DNA from: Parachlorella kessleri
Taxonomy: Eukaryota; Chlorophyta; Trebouxiophyceae; Chlorellales; Chlorellaceae
Direction of reading: 5' to 3'
Assembly: GCA_001598975.1 (NCBI GenBank)
Contig: BBXU01000528.1
Coordinates: forward strand, 1 to 46,390
Length of the DNA stretch: 46,390 nucleotides
Shown here: positions 12,051-24,600 of the stretch, piece by piece
Numbering within the stretch: the stretch's first letter is position 1
Layout of the letters: each line of letters opens with the position of its first letter
Notes under the pieces: generated by a model
Database searches by the model: none
What the model saw: only the letters and a program-made list of their open reading frames with translations
What the model was told of the DNA's origin: nothing
Translations under genes and position numbers: made by a program

Positions 12051-13728
12051 ATGGGGACTTTCCTGCCCCTTGAGGTGGTGGAGTGCATTGCAGCTCGCCT
12101 GTCTGGCAATGACAGGTAAACATGTGCAGGGCAGTTTATGGCAGCCTTGGACGGTGTAACGTACTGGCCTGCACCTTGCGCTGAACCCTCGCATGTACTC
12201 GCTATGCCATGAATCGCAAGTCCAACGAGAGCGGTCCTTTCTCTGGCACACTATGCAGAGCACTCTTCCTTAGCAGTTGTAGTTTATGGTATGCGCTCAG
12301 CTCAAGCAGCCCTAGGCTTTGGCCCAGCCCTACCCTAGCCTTAAGACGACCGGAGCACTGGCCGTCTTTGGCAGTCTTCCTGCACCGCCGGCGCTACCTC
12401 CTAAGTCAGCTGGCTATCAGAATTTGTAGCGGCTGCCACTCTTGCCTCATGCCTTTTGGCGGCCTTGCAGCGCTGCTGCAGTCGTTGGCAGGCAGCCCCC
12501 TAGAGGCCCTGTCTTTAGCAGTGGGTGAGGTTCTGTGGATCCCAGGCGCTCCTGGCATGGGCAGCTGGTTGGAGGCCTTACCCAGCTTGCACTCCCTGCA
12601 TATTGAGTCCTCCATGCCTCCCACGCTGCTGTCCCCTGCCAGTACCCTCGCTCAGCTCAGCAGCCTCACCTTCCTCTCCCTCAGCCAGACCTCGCACCTG
12701 GAGCCCTTTGTGCTGCCCCCAGCCCTCCTGCCGCCACGGCTGGCGGTGCTGCAGCTGGCTGGAACAGATGCCAGGGGCGGCCCCCTGTCTCTCGACCCCC
12801 TGCCACCCACGCTGAGGCAGTTGCACCTCAGCAACCCTGCAACGGGCCTGCCGGAGGACTCCCTTGCTCGCCTTCCCAGTCTTCAGGGCCGCTCCAGCCT
12901 GGGCCTGGAAGGCTGCCGCCTCACGTGGGTGCCTCGCCAGGTATCCACGCTCACCACGCTACAAGAGCTCAGCCTGGCTGGCAACCCCGGCATCGGCCCA
13001 CACTTTGCCAACCCGCTTTACCTCCGGGCGCTGACACGGCTCAGCAAGCTGGACCTCTCAGGCTGTCTGCTGGCCAGCATATCGCCGGGAGTCGTGGGCC
13101 TGCCTGGCCTCAAGGTGCGGTGGTGGCAACTTAAGGGTTGTGTTGATGTTGGGCATCAGGTGCAGCCGCCCTACGCCTCCTTATTCCATTAAGTCTAGCT
13201 TTTATATTTCTGATGCATTGGGAAGTGCTTCACCGTCACAATATGCAGGATGGTGCACGGCTGCCAAGTGCCGAACCTCCAAGGATAAAGCACATGGGAA
13301 CTAGCCTTCCTTTCTACTGTGCACTTGGCAACCCTTACCTTCATTCTCTGCAGGACCTGCGGCTGGCTGGCAACCAGCTGCGCTGCCCTTCACCCCTGCT
13401 GCCCGGTGGCGTTGGCCTTGAGTACCTGTCCTTGGATTTGGCAGTCGCCTTCCGCTGGCAGGTCCACCTGGTTGCCATGCCTTCCCTCCAGACTCTGAAG
13501 CTCACCAGCCCCATGCAGCAAGGCGAGTGCCGGTGTGTTGTCTATGGGGCGGGACCCCTGGCAGGGCATGATGATGAGGCCATGCCAGGGCAAGTGGGCA
13601 GGGATCCAGTGGTGGATGCTTTGTCGAGGTTGCCAGCAATGCGGGAGGGAGCTGCGAGATGCAAGCTGAGACTGAGTGGCGACCTTGGGTACCTGCTGGG
13701 CTTGAGCACTATGGAGGCGGTGGCGTGA
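12051..13728 (+). CDS. F-box / leucine-rich-repeat protein (copy 1)
   Basis: Three exons: 12051-12115, 12259-13114, 13354-13728 (stop TGA), about 431 residues. The first exon encodes the start of an F-box (TFLPLEVVECIAARLSGNDR) and the acceptor at 12258 continues it (ALFLSSCSLWYALSSSSP). An F-box recruits the protein to SKP1 of SCF ubiquitin ligases (known of the family). The rest carries irregular leucine-rich repeats, such as LTTLQELSLAGNPGIG, LTRLSKLDLSGCLLASI and LPGLKDLRLAGNQL, with the last joined across the second intron. The exon plan (F-box in exon 1, LRR in exon 2, final LRRs in exon 3) is the same as in the two genes at 38684 and 41047, so the three are paralogues. It could be an SCF substrate adaptor; the target is unknown. 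Confidence 0.8.
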
Positions 13729-14749
13729 GCCTTGAGTGTGTTTTTCATTTAAGCATGTGCCTGTGCCGCTACCAAATCAGAACGATGTACAAGCCTTGTT
13801 AGGGGATTTGTACAGTAAAGGCCATGCCTGCCTCAGGCTTGTATTAGCAATAGCTTTTGCCTGCTCCATGTCTAGCTTTGGGGCAAGTTGGACCAGCTTG
13901 CCGGGCTTGTTAGCGTTGTACTACGAGACTGTGTGCTTGGCTGTATAGTATACCCGGTGCTAGCACCTGTTGTCATATATCCTCTATCTAGCTCCATGGG
14001 ATTTAACATTTGGCTTGACAGGGTTGTCTGTTACCGTTGTCAGAGGGTGCGCTGCGGTGACTAAACGTGCTGCCCTCGCATTTTGAGGTATCCCTTGGAT
14101 TTCAGCGTTCCTACTTCAAGATGGATATGCAAGTGACAGGAAGAAGTCATACATCTGTGTGGCAGGTGCCGGCTGCGTGAATAAGCAGGTATCAGAAAGG
14201 GGGGAACAAGCTGCAAGCACAATTCCTAATTTCTTCAGGGTGGCAGGTAATGCGATTAGAGAGGAGGTACGGGTATACTGGGGTAACAAGGTCCTTGCAG
14301 TCATGCTCTGTGTCTTGCCTGAGATCTGGGCCAGTAGGTAATCTACATCAGCTGGCGAGCGCGGACTTGGGCAAACTCGTGCGCTCAGAATTGACCTGAT
14401 TGTTTTCGTCCCCAGCCAGACCTGCGGCTTTTATTGTCCTGGCCCATAATATGGCAAAACAGTGGTTGGTACTCGCAGCCCCTGCCTAGAATAGGACGAT
14501 CTGTCAAACATCTGCATGGGACTTGAAAGGATAGGAACGATCTGTCATGGGACTTGAAAGCACAGCACACGCAGCATACCATACTCAAGCCTTTCACTGG
14601 GAAACGACAACAGAGTAGCTTGTTCAGTTTTTAGCGTGCCACCAGCCAACACAGCGTAGTGTCACCGGCAGAACGTCACTGGAAGTGATCGGTCGCCAAC
14701 AAACTTGCTGAATACCTCCCTACAGCGACCTCTCTGCTTTAGCCCCACC
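13729..14749. other. Spacer between F-box copy 1 and the E2 gene
   Basis: No coding region recognised. A diverged dispersed-repeat copy lies at 14237-14322. A direct repeat flanks 14520-14560, where TCTGTCA and GGGACTTGAAAG occur twice in a row. Confidence 0.4.
14237..14322 (-). repeat. Diverged dispersed repeat copy
   Basis: GGGTGGCAGGTAATGCGAT, GAGAGGAGGTACGGGTATAC and TGCTCTGTGTCTTGCCTGAG occur in the same order as in the reverse complement of the element. It pairs best with the copy at 20759-20845. Confidence 0.5.
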
Positions 14750-15868
<1,119 letters not shown>

Positions 15869-16334
15869 TTGCCTAGTCCCCATCAGAGTGAATGGGAGGC
15901 AGCTCACTTCTTTGGCTCAATGAGCTTCATTTAAACTGCGTGGAGGCAATTGTGCCATCCCATCTTATCAGCAGGGCAGCCAGGCAGCCGCATTTTATGC
16001 TGTGTTTTTCTGTCATTTAGGAGTTCATGTAGGCAGGGTTGGCAGCACAGCACTGCATTTGCAGCGCTCAAATGAACAGTCCAGAGGATGGGTGCCTTCG
16101 ATTTCAAATGACTAGTAGGGTCTCTTGCAGGATGGGAAGTAGGCAGTGCTGGCAGTTCGTGTAACGCGCAGGCACCTAGCTTAGGTTGTAAACACATGTC
16201 ACAAAGGCAGCTGTAATTACTTAGCTGCTGTAAGTCTGGACGAAGTAGGCAAGATGCGTAGCACAATAATGGATGGAAGGACCACATATGCAGTACAGAG
16301 CGTACTTGTCGCAGCCCCAACAGAACCGAAAGTG
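15869..16334. other. Convergent 3' region of the E2 and PAN-like genes
   Basis: Only 466 bases separate the two stop codons, so the 3' UTRs probably meet or overlap. Plus-strand TGTAA occurs at 16160-16164 and 16187-16191, favouring an E2 3' UTR of about 300-350 bases. No clear minus-strand TGTAA was found. Confidence 0.45.
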
Positions 16335-17837
16335 CTACCAGTGATATCGTGGCGACCACGTGCCATTTGTGAGGACTAGGCCCCGTGGTAAAAGGACGCC
16401 CGCATGCCACTGCACCCGCTCGGGGGCTGTACGGTGCCGCTGCCGCTGCTCCTGACTAATTCTGCCTCGCATGTTTACTTCAGGCGACGCGGGCGCCTCG
16501 GTGAACTGCAGGGGCACAAAGCCCTAGTGGACTTGGTCTACTGCAAACCTCAGGTCGCATGGCTATAGGAAAGACGTGCAACAGGACAAGCAGCAAAACA
16601 GACCCTGCATTGCGCGACAAGCTCAATCTGTCCCGCCGATATGTTGTCCCTTCTGCCGCTTTTACTACCAGCTAGACGGGGGCCTGGTAGGCATGCTCAC
16701 GCAGTCAAACCGTCCCCAGCTTATGCTTTGCATGCCACCCTCCCAGCCTAAAACAATGGCTGCTGCTTCAGCAATACACAAAGGCAGCTGCTGGCTAAAA
16801 ATTACGCCCCAGCTTTCCCCTTGCACAACCCTCCCAGCTCACACTACTGTCACCCTCACCGGTGATGGTCAGGATAGAGGCACATCTGGTGGTACGAAAG
16901 GCCACAGGAAGATACCGCTGCACTTGCTTACCTTCAGCCAGCAGTCCCCTTTGGAGTGTTTGTGGATGTCCGGTTCAAAGCACACATCAGCGGAGCACCA
17001 TGCAAACGCGTTGCAGGGCAGCTTGCCGAATGGGCCTGCACTTGCAGCAAACGTATGAGTTCACCATTTACCTTGCGCAGCCATACAGAGGCCAAAATCC
17101 GTTGGGATTTGTCCGGTAGCGAAAGACTTCTACCAAGGGCAACCTAAGCGTGTTTCTTGGCTTGGCTTGTAGTCTACTAGGCTAACAGCCCAACACTGCA
17201 TGTGACCCTAATGCACACGAAACCAGCGGTCCCAAGTCCGCCCACCCCACCTACCAATACCGTGCACACTCACCCAGACCAGAGGGGACATGGTCCTTGC
17301 AGGCCCTAGCACACTCCTCTATTGACGCTTTCGTGTTGCCGATGCCCCACGCCACCGCCAGCCCGTCATAGTCAGCATGATGCTCTAGGTGCACCACTAG
17401 GTCCGCCTTTGTAAGCTTGACTCGCTGCCACCAGACATTGGTGGGAGAAAGTTCCAGGCAGTCTGGTTTTACATGGGCATAGCCGTCCACTGCAGGGCTG
17501 CCACACACCCGTGTGGAGAGAAGTATCTGCACAGCGGCACCTCCCCACTCTGCAGACATGCACAGCGAGTGACTGCAGAAAAGTAGAGTTGCAAGAGTCT
17601 TGCCGCCCTTCAGCATCTTGTAGCAAAGTGTTGGGTGCTCTGTCTTAAAGTAAGGACTGCAAGCAAAGCTAGGTCTGTAGCTAACAACAACCGCTGTTGC
17701 CTCCCACCTTTCTGGGTGTCCCTGACTGCTTTCCCTAGCTTGAGAGCTGGGCAGGAGTGCCAATAGAGGAAAAAAAGCGAGGAAGTCGCCAGTGCTGAAA
17801 CAAGAGCTGCACCCAGTACTACTACCTTGCCCCTCAT
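16335..17837 (-). CDS. Small signal-anchored PAN/apple-like cysteine-rich protein
   Basis: Four exons on the minus strand: 17837-17708, 17489-17274, 17035-16932, 16505-16335 (stop TGA or equivalent directly after SPRYHW), about 206 residues. Residues 1-25 (MRGKVVVLGAALVSAL and following) form a hydrophobic signal peptide or type-II anchor, so the rest is probably luminal or extracellular. The body has an apple/PAN-like cysteine pattern: ECARAC, LPCNAFAWC, DVCFEPD, GDCWLKF, then FTEAPASPEVNMRGR and VQWHAGVLLPRG with NGTWSPR at the C terminus. This series recurs in green-lineage proteins I recognise as a family but cannot name. Exon 1 to exon 2 joining is inferred from phase only; the later junctions rebuild continuous motifs. 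The gene is convergent with the E2 gene and divergent from the hydrolase gene. Confidence 0.75.
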
Positions 17838-18367
17838 GCCACGCACTTGACATGGAGCACTGGTTGATGCATCAAGCCACGGGTCAAAGATCAGTACCAA
17901 ATATATGAGTGCTCGTCCAGGGAACTTAAATTGGAGGGAGTTTTGTCTGTTTGTTGTCTTGACAGAAGAAGAAGAAGAAGAAAACTCGACAAGGAGTGAC
18001 TTAGTTCGATCAGTACAAAGTGTACCGCTACACAGTTGCACCGAAAGGAGGAATCGGTGACCCTAGTAACCCCCCAATGACCCACTCATACAGAGGCAAA
18101 CGCGTATATGAGGTGGGCGGAAAGGGCCCTATCCCCAGAGGCAGACCACGGTGTGTAATCAAGGGGGCTCCCAGTAGGGAGGTGGTCCACCCCTGCCCCT
18201 TTTTCGTGCTGAGTGGCTAGGTTGACAAGTATTTCCGTCTTCTAAGGGGGCCAGAAGGGGGCACTTTGGTGGATACTGCCACGTCAGCCTACCAAGCTGG
18301 GGTTTTCTGGATACTCTGGGCGTTCGGGCCTTGACTTCGGGCCTTTGCCTGCCTGTCAGCCCATGAA
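17838..18367. promoter_or_regulatory. Divergent intergenic region, PAN-like gene and ABHD14-type gene
   Basis: The 530 bases between two head-to-head start codons must hold both 5' UTRs and both promoters. A GAA-repeat tract (GAAGAAGAAGAAGAAGAAAA) lies near 17966-17985. No specific motif can be assigned from sequence alone. Confidence 0.4.
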
Positions 18368-20511
18368 ATGGTTGAGATTGAAGTCAAGGCCATTCCAGCT
18401 GCTATCACTGTGCTTCTTGTGTACTTTGCCTGTCGGAGTAGCTTCGCTCCCTCCGAGAGCAGGATGGGGACGGCAATCGAGAGCGGCTTCTACAACGTCA
18501 GCGGCCAAAGGGTGCACGTTTTAGAGGCCAACAGAGGGAGTGAGTTTGCCATGAGCACCTGTGATATGGTTTCCCCAGCGCCTGCGCCAGTGAAAGCACA
18601 GCCACTCCCAAGCTCTCTGCTCCTTCCGGGAGCTCCCATCTCCTGATTTGCTACTGCTGCAGATAAAGGGTTGACATTGATCTTTTTGCATGGTCAGGTA
18701 AGGTCGGTTCTTTCTGTGCTCCCTAGTGCTCAAGGACACCCACTTGCCAGGCAGCAGACTGGCGCCCCACTTTCGGTTTTCGCCCTTTCTAGGGCACCAC
18801 CTATCCGCTACAAGCTTGCAAACCTAGGAATAAGGTAACCAGTTGTCTGCATGAGATCTCTGTTGAGGCTTTTGCAGGCTTTCTCAGCCGAAACTTGGCG
18901 AGAGACTGGTGTCCTTGGGGACCTTGACCAGCGGGGCATCCGAGCAATAGCTGTCGACCTGCCCGGTACGCACAGGAAGGAAGTGTAGGCTGCGCTGCCG
19001 TTGCGGAGAACCATATCCCCAAGCCTGGAGACTGCTCTGTCATCGATGCCTGCTATGTGTGATTGGAACCAGTTAGACGCCAGGCCATACTCATCACCCT
19101 GCAACAACATGGTACGTGATCATCCCTACTCCCTGCAGTAGCCTTAGTGGTCACCGGTGTTCCGCAAAAGGCGCCAGGCGTTCCCATCCTGGTGCAGGGC
19201 ATGGCGTCACTGGGGGCCAGCCTTTGCCAGAGGATCAGAGAGGGCCGTTCCTTGCAAAGCTACTGCGCGAGCTGGGGGCCAGCCCACCTGTGGTGCTTGT
19301 CACACCCTCCATGAGCGGGTGAGGATGCCACTGTGTCATAGTCATAAATGGGTGGTGGGTGAGGCGAGGAAGGCTTGCTTCAGGTGCCTCCCCGGGCGCT
19401 GGCAGCAGCCGCCGTTGTATCTTGGGGACTATCTCCTCTGGCGTTGCTGCGCAAGCAGTCGTGAACTGGGATGCTGCTGCCTGCCTTGACTGTGTGGTCT
19501 TGCCAGGCGGGCCACTCAAGGCCCGCCCAGAGAGCTTCGTCTGTAGTAGGAGAGCATGCAGAGTGCCTTTGGGCTGACTAACTGCCATTGAAGTGAACCT
19601 GTGTGCAGAACGTACGCTCTGCCATACCTCTCAGAGCACTGTAAAGACCTAGCAGCTTGGATCCCTATTGCTCCAGTTGGGCTCAAGGGGTGGGCAGAAT
19701 CTGGCAATCTGCCTGGCGAGGACGCCAGGAAGCAGGTAGGCGTAGTTGTGGACACAGCCGCATCGCTTGCTAGTGCGGTCTTGCTTCGTGTTTGGAACAT
19801 TTGCCTCATCCCGCCATGCGTGCCACCGTGCACTGCACCGTGCACTGCACCATGCACTGCACCTGGCAGGAGGTGTCAAAGGCGGCGCCCAAGTGGCTTG
19901 GGCTGGGGATGCACATGAATTGCGAGGTGCTAGGCCGTCCACTGAATACCCCCAAATGTGTGCTGCAGCTCAGGTTGGTGGCGATGTATGGCGAGCATGA
20001 CAGCATGCGGGGAGACTATGGCTACCTTGAGGACATCTTCCCTACCACTGCACAATTTGTGCTCATCAGGTGTGCAGGAGGGCATAGATCAAGACGGGGG
20101 ATGGGTCTTCCGTCACAGTAGGAAGGGTGCATTAGCAACCATTCCAGCGTGGACTGTACTGCCTCAGCTTGCCCTGTACTGCAGTGGTCCGGATGCAGTC
20201 AGCTGCGTCGTTGCATGTCATTAAGAGTTTGTGTGTGAGTACAGTAACTCTTTCCGACTATAGGCAACAGAGTAGATTGTTGGGGCATTTGGGCCTATGG
20301 CATTGCCCGTGGGGAGTGCTGGACAGACAGCTGGTGGCAGTCGGCAGTGGTCAAGTGTCAGAGCCATGCAGATAGCTGCCCTTTCCGACTGTGAATTGCT
20401 GTGCCTGTTGTTGCTGTTCCTGGCAGGGATGCCCACCATGCGTGCTACAAAGACCAGCCGGAAGTGTTCAGGCGAGAACTCTTACGCTTCATCGATAACG
20501 AGATCAGGTGA
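18368..20511 (+). CDS. ABHD14-type alpha/beta hydrolase
   Basis: Seven exons: 18368-18539, 18663-18697, 18878-18965, 19198-19318, 19609-19735, 19870-20069, 20427-20511 (stop TGA), 275 residues. The order matches ABHD14A/B: an N-terminal hydrophobic stretch (ITVLLVYFA), GFYNVSGQRVHV, LTLIFLHGQAFSAETW, RGIRAIAVDLPG, VVLVTPSMSGTYALPYL, WIPIAPVG, VAMYGEHD and DAHHACYKDQPEVF. The predicted triad is Ser136 (PSMS elbow), Asp225 (YGEHD) and His252 (HHACY); all are present, so it is probably active. The N-terminal segment suggests membrane anchoring or secretion, as in ABHD14A. ABHD14B is known as a lysine deacetylase; the substrate here is unknown. Exon 2 is only 35 bases. The exon 6 acceptor directly follows a GTGCACTGCACC repeat. 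Confidence 0.88.
19830..19869 (+). repeat. GTGCACTGCACC tandem repeat next to a splice acceptor
   Basis: Three units of about 12 bases (GTGCACTGCACC, GTGCACTGCACC, ATGCACTGCACC) end seven bases before exon 6 of the ABHD14-type gene and occupy its polypyrimidine-tract position. Confidence 0.75.
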
Positions 20512-20562
20512 CAGGGTTGAGGTGGAGCGGCCTGCCACGCTTGTTGGGTGACAACAAGTGAG

Positions 20563-20625
20563 TAATATGGGTGGCAGGTGGTGCGAACAGTGAGTGAGAG
20601 GTGCACTGTACTGACACAGCTGGAT
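20563..20625 (-). repeat. Dispersed repeat copy downstream of the hydrolase gene
   Basis: Reads AATATGGGTGGCAGGTGGTG then CGAACAGTGAGTGAG and TGTACTGACA, the reverse complement of the core and CAGTACAG segment. Confidence 0.6.
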
Positions 20626-20758
20626 CAAGTGATTCTTGGGTTGCTTGGTCAACCTTGGACAACAAGGGAGCTTGAAAAGGCATCTAGCACGTGGCATCCA
20701 AGTTGCAGTTTTGGATTCGTCTGTGCACCAGCGGGAATGGTGATGGTTACTAACCTGG

Positions 20759-20845
20759 TAGGGTAGCCGGCATGCGATCAGAGAGGAGGTACAGGTATAC
20801 AGGCTGACAGGGTTCTATGCAGCTATGCTCTGCTTGCTGACCACT
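20759..20845 (-). repeat. Diverged dispersed repeat copy
   Basis: Shares GAGAGGAGGTACAGGTATAC and TATGCTCTGC with the copy at 14237-14322. Confidence 0.5.
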
Positions 20846-20924
20846 GTGAGCAAACGCACAGTCCATGCTGCCTTGCTCTATCGGAACACGCACCTGCCAT
20901 GCTGTATCATGCTCTACAGCACAG

Positions 20925-20985
20925 ATATTAGTATGGGTGGCGGGTAGTGCGAAACAGGGAGTAGAGCTGGGCTGGACTGGACAGA
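20925..20985 (-). repeat. Dispersed repeat copy
   Basis: Reads TTAGTATGGGTGGCGGGTAG then TGCGAAACAGGGAGTAGAGC and TGGGCTGGACTGGACAG, a close reverse complement of the copies at 5600 and 5866. Confidence 0.6.
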
Positions 20986-21347
20986 TATATCAACTGGTTG
21001 CCTGCACCTTTTTCCGGATCCCAATGTTTTCCAACATGTTGGACATGGAATCTGTACCATATAGACAGGAGTTTTTACACACTGGGGCAGACTCTTGATG
21101 GTCATTGCCTCCAGCTCAGCTTGCACGAGTTCCTTGGTCAACCGGAGGGATGTGGTGGCTCTGCTATTACAGGCCTCAAGGCCGTCATAGAGACAAGCAG
21201 ACAGTTGATAGGACGATTTATTTGGCACTACCACCTCCTCACCCGTCTCACAACTCCACTCGTCTATAATGTATGAGGAAGCCATGCTTCACGGCTGAGA
21301 ACTTCCCAGATCCTCCAACACAACTGCAGCCAACCCTGTCGGTACAC

Positions 21348-21352
21348 TTACA
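21348..21352 (-). terminator. Candidate TGTAA polyadenylation signal of the BET gene
   Basis: The pentamer lies about 250 bases downstream of the stop codon and is the nearest one in the right orientation. A chance match cannot be excluded. Confidence 0.35.
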
Positions 21353-21600
21353 CTTGCACATTATACCTATGTACACCCACATATACATAGATCTATACCC
21401 CTTCTCTGCCCTTTTGCCTGCCACCAGTGACAAGCACAACGCAGACCAGGTAGGAGCAGCAGACGCAGGAAACCACAGATTTCTCAAGATTATCTCCACA
21501 CAACTGATCCAGCACATGACACAGAAGCCCTGATACCCTCGCGCAGCTCAACCATCGGAGGCTTCCTCCTCTCCTCTTCAACAGCCTCCGTTGGGGGAGC

Positions 21601-24600
21601 TCATGGGCTAGCAGCTGCCTCGGCTCCTTCTTGCGAGGCCACTGCCTGTGCTGGCTGCTGGCCGTCCTCTGACGCGGCCTCGCCAGCCTGAGCTGCTGCT
21701 GCCACATCGCTCCCTTCCTGCGTAGCCGCTGGTGCTGCACCTGCCGCTGCCGCCGGCTGCTGCCCCTCCTGCTGCTGCTGCCCGCTAGAGGTAGGAGGCA
21801 CGTCCTCCGCGCCCTTCTCCTGCCCAGCAGCGGCTTGCGCTGGAGGTGGTGACGGGCTTTGCTGCACTGCAGCAGGAACCGAGGCAGCGATGGCAAGTGC
21901 ACGCTGCTGCTGCTGCTGGGCTTGCTGGGCTAGGAGCACAGCAGGCAGCGTGGGCGCCGACGCCGCGCCCCCGCCCACTCGCGTCAGCAGCTGGTGCATC
22001 TGCTGCAGCAGCTGGGCCTGCTGGGTGTGCTGTGCCTGCTGGGGTTGCTGCACCAGCGCGGGCAGCGCTCCCAGCATTGCTCCAGGTGGCATGGACGCAA
22101 CAGCAGGCATCCCTGGGATGCTGCTGATGCCGCCTGCGCCGGCAGCAGCTGCTGCTGCCGCTAGCATCTGTGCAGCCACTGTTGGCGGCAAGCGCAGCTG
22201 CGCCGCAACGCCCTCAATGGCCGCAGGCGGCACCGCCATAGCAGGCGGCGAGGCCTGCGGCAGTACAGCGGGCTGCTGCTTCTCTGCAGCACCAGGCGGG
22301 GTGCCTGTCTCTGACTGAGCTCCAGCTTGTGCTTGGGCTGCTCCCGTGAGAGTACTGGGCGTGGTCGCCGCTGCCCCCCCAGGTGACCCCGACCCACCAG
22401 GAGCCTGCCCTAGCGGCTTAGCAGCGGCAAGCTGTTGCTGGACAGCAGCAGCAGCAGCAGCCGCAGCAGGGGCTGCTGCACCGGTGACAAGAGGGAGGGG
22501 GAGGGAGGCGGGCGGGCCCAGCGGCCGCCCCGCGGCCGCGGCCGCAGCGGCTGCCGCCGCTGCCAGCTGCAGCTGGTGCTGCTGCAGGAACTGCTGCTGG
22601 TGTTGCTGCTGCTGCATCATCTGAAGGGCCAGCGCCATGGCCGACGCCGCGGCTGGGTTCTGCGGCAGCTGCAGAAAGAAGGGCGGCAGGGCAGCCGGCC
22701 CCGCAACGGAACCCTCCCGCGACAGCGGCAGCGGAAACAGCGAGGAGGGTGCCGGCAGCAGCGAGCTGTTGGATGCTATGGAGGCCTGCCTAGCTGCCAG
22801 AGCCTCCTGCTGCTGCCTGGCCAGCTGCTGATACGCGTGCTGCGTCAGCTGCTGTGCCGCTGCTGCCCCCAGGGTGAGCCCCATCGACGCCGTGGCTGGC
22901 TGCCCCATCCTCCCGACAGCAAACTGATGCTGCGCGGCTGCCGCCGCGGCAGCGGCCGCAGGAGGGGTGCGCGCTGCCGCGCCGCTGCCGGGGGCCGGAG
23001 AGCCACCAGACTCTGGAGGTGTAGAGGCTCGGGGGCGAAGCACCATCCCAGAGGACGGTACCGTGGGCCCCACCGGCCCGGCGCTACCAGCGGCGGCAGC
23101 AGCAGGTGCAGCAGGCGAAGCGCGGCGCTGTTGCTGCTGGGCTTGTGCTTGCGCCTGGGTAAGGAAAGGGGATGTTGAGGCGGAGGGACCCCCAGCATCG
23201 GCAAGATCCACATGGGCCTGCTGGGCATGCTCTGCATGCTGCTGCCTGCTGTGGGCCTGCTGTCGGCCCGCCCTTGGGGAGGTCACCCCACCACCACCAC
23301 CACCACGAGCGGCACCAGCAGAAGCAGCTCCGGCAGCTGTGTGTAAGGGCTCCTGCTTCACCACGGGATCTGATGCTGGAGCATCCTCCAGCTCAGCGTC
23401 CAGCTGGTCCTCTGCTGCTGCCTGCTCAGCTGGCTTCCGGGCCTTCCTCGGGAGGCCCTTCAGGCCTGCGGGCAAAAATTACAAGCCACAAGAGTTGTTG
23501 CGGGACTGCACGCTGGGTCTTGAATCTGATGTCTCCCTTACAGCAGCTCCTAGCTACCCCTTGGCATCGTACAGATCAATCCTATAAAGGCACTGTGCAC
23601 AGCACTCGTGCCCTGCAGGACATGAAAATCCAACCCCACCACATTTGCTGCAACATGCGCAGGCCCGCCGGCACCACCAACCCCTAGCGCTACACCTGCT
23701 CCTAGAGGCAACCCCGGCAGACCACCCTGCTGCCATTAAAGGCCTCCGCCACCTGCACTCAATGCCTGTAAGCACCTCATGTGAGCACACAATCCAGACC
23801 TACGCGCACCTGCTCCGATTGTCAACCCCGGCCACGAGACCCCGCCGCTGCCGGCACCGCCGCCGCCAGAGCCGGGCTTGAAGGTGGACCCCCGTGCCCT
23901 CCTCTCGCTCTCACACGCGGCCGCAAAGCTCTGCAGGAGGCGAAAAAGGAAGCAGGCACAGCACAGCTTGTAGGCTGCCAGAAGAGCATGAAGAAGTGCA
24001 TTCAAGAATAGCATGGAGGCTTTGAGAGTGGCCACAGCGAGGGGCACTAGCTGGGTCCCTCCCCTGGCGGGCAGGCCACAGGGCAGGCCAGCTCAATACG
24101 CAAGCCAAAAACACCAGACGCAGGCCATCTGAGCATGATTTGTCACTGGCGAGTGGGTCGTCCTTGCCAGGTGAGTGACCCATTGCTACTCAGCAGGAAC
24201 TGGCATCTGCCGAGAAACAGACCGTGGGAATGAACCGGCAGATCCTAGATAGCACCAAGAAGAAACCTGACCCATGAACACACGAATCACGTGCATGCCC
24301 AACACAGCCCAACACAGCAGGATAACCTCGACCACCAAAACTGCCAATGCCTGCCACCCTTTTGATTCCGTTGGGGGGTGAGGGACAGGCTTGCTACCTC
24401 ACATACTGCATCAGGTAACAAGTGGACCCAAGGCACAGGAAAGGCCAGGGCCACCCTTACTCATCCAACCCTGCCAAGGGCGAGAGGGTCGAGCGCGTCC
24501 ACATCCCCTGCTGCTCTGCCGGTGGTGCGGCCCCCACTCACAACTGCACGCCCAGGCCGGTCAGTGTGCAAGAGGACCACCCCCTTGGCGCTGCCGCAGG

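Larger units (their letters stand above)
20512..21600. other. Convergent spacer between the hydrolase and BET genes, repeat-rich
   Basis: No gene recognised. Three minus-oriented dispersed-repeat copies lie here (20563-20625, 20759-20845, 20925-20985). A minus-strand TGTAA at 21352-21348 could end the BET transcript about 250 bases after its stop. Confidence 0.45.

Noticed and set aside
11709..12263. Minus-strand open frame of 184 codons
   Set aside because: No motif or supporting splice structure, and it overlaps the F-box exon on the plus strand, which is well supported.
20914..21285. Minus-strand open frame of 123 codons beginning MASSYIIDEW
   Set aside because: Its C-terminal part runs through a dispersed-repeat copy and nothing recognisable is encoded; probably noncoding.
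22435..23178. Long plus-strand open frames (up to about 247 codons) opposite the BET last exon
   Set aside because: They are antisense shadows of CTG/GCN-rich low-complexity coding DNA; their peptides are Cys/Arg runs without domains, while the minus strand continues a splice-consistent protein.
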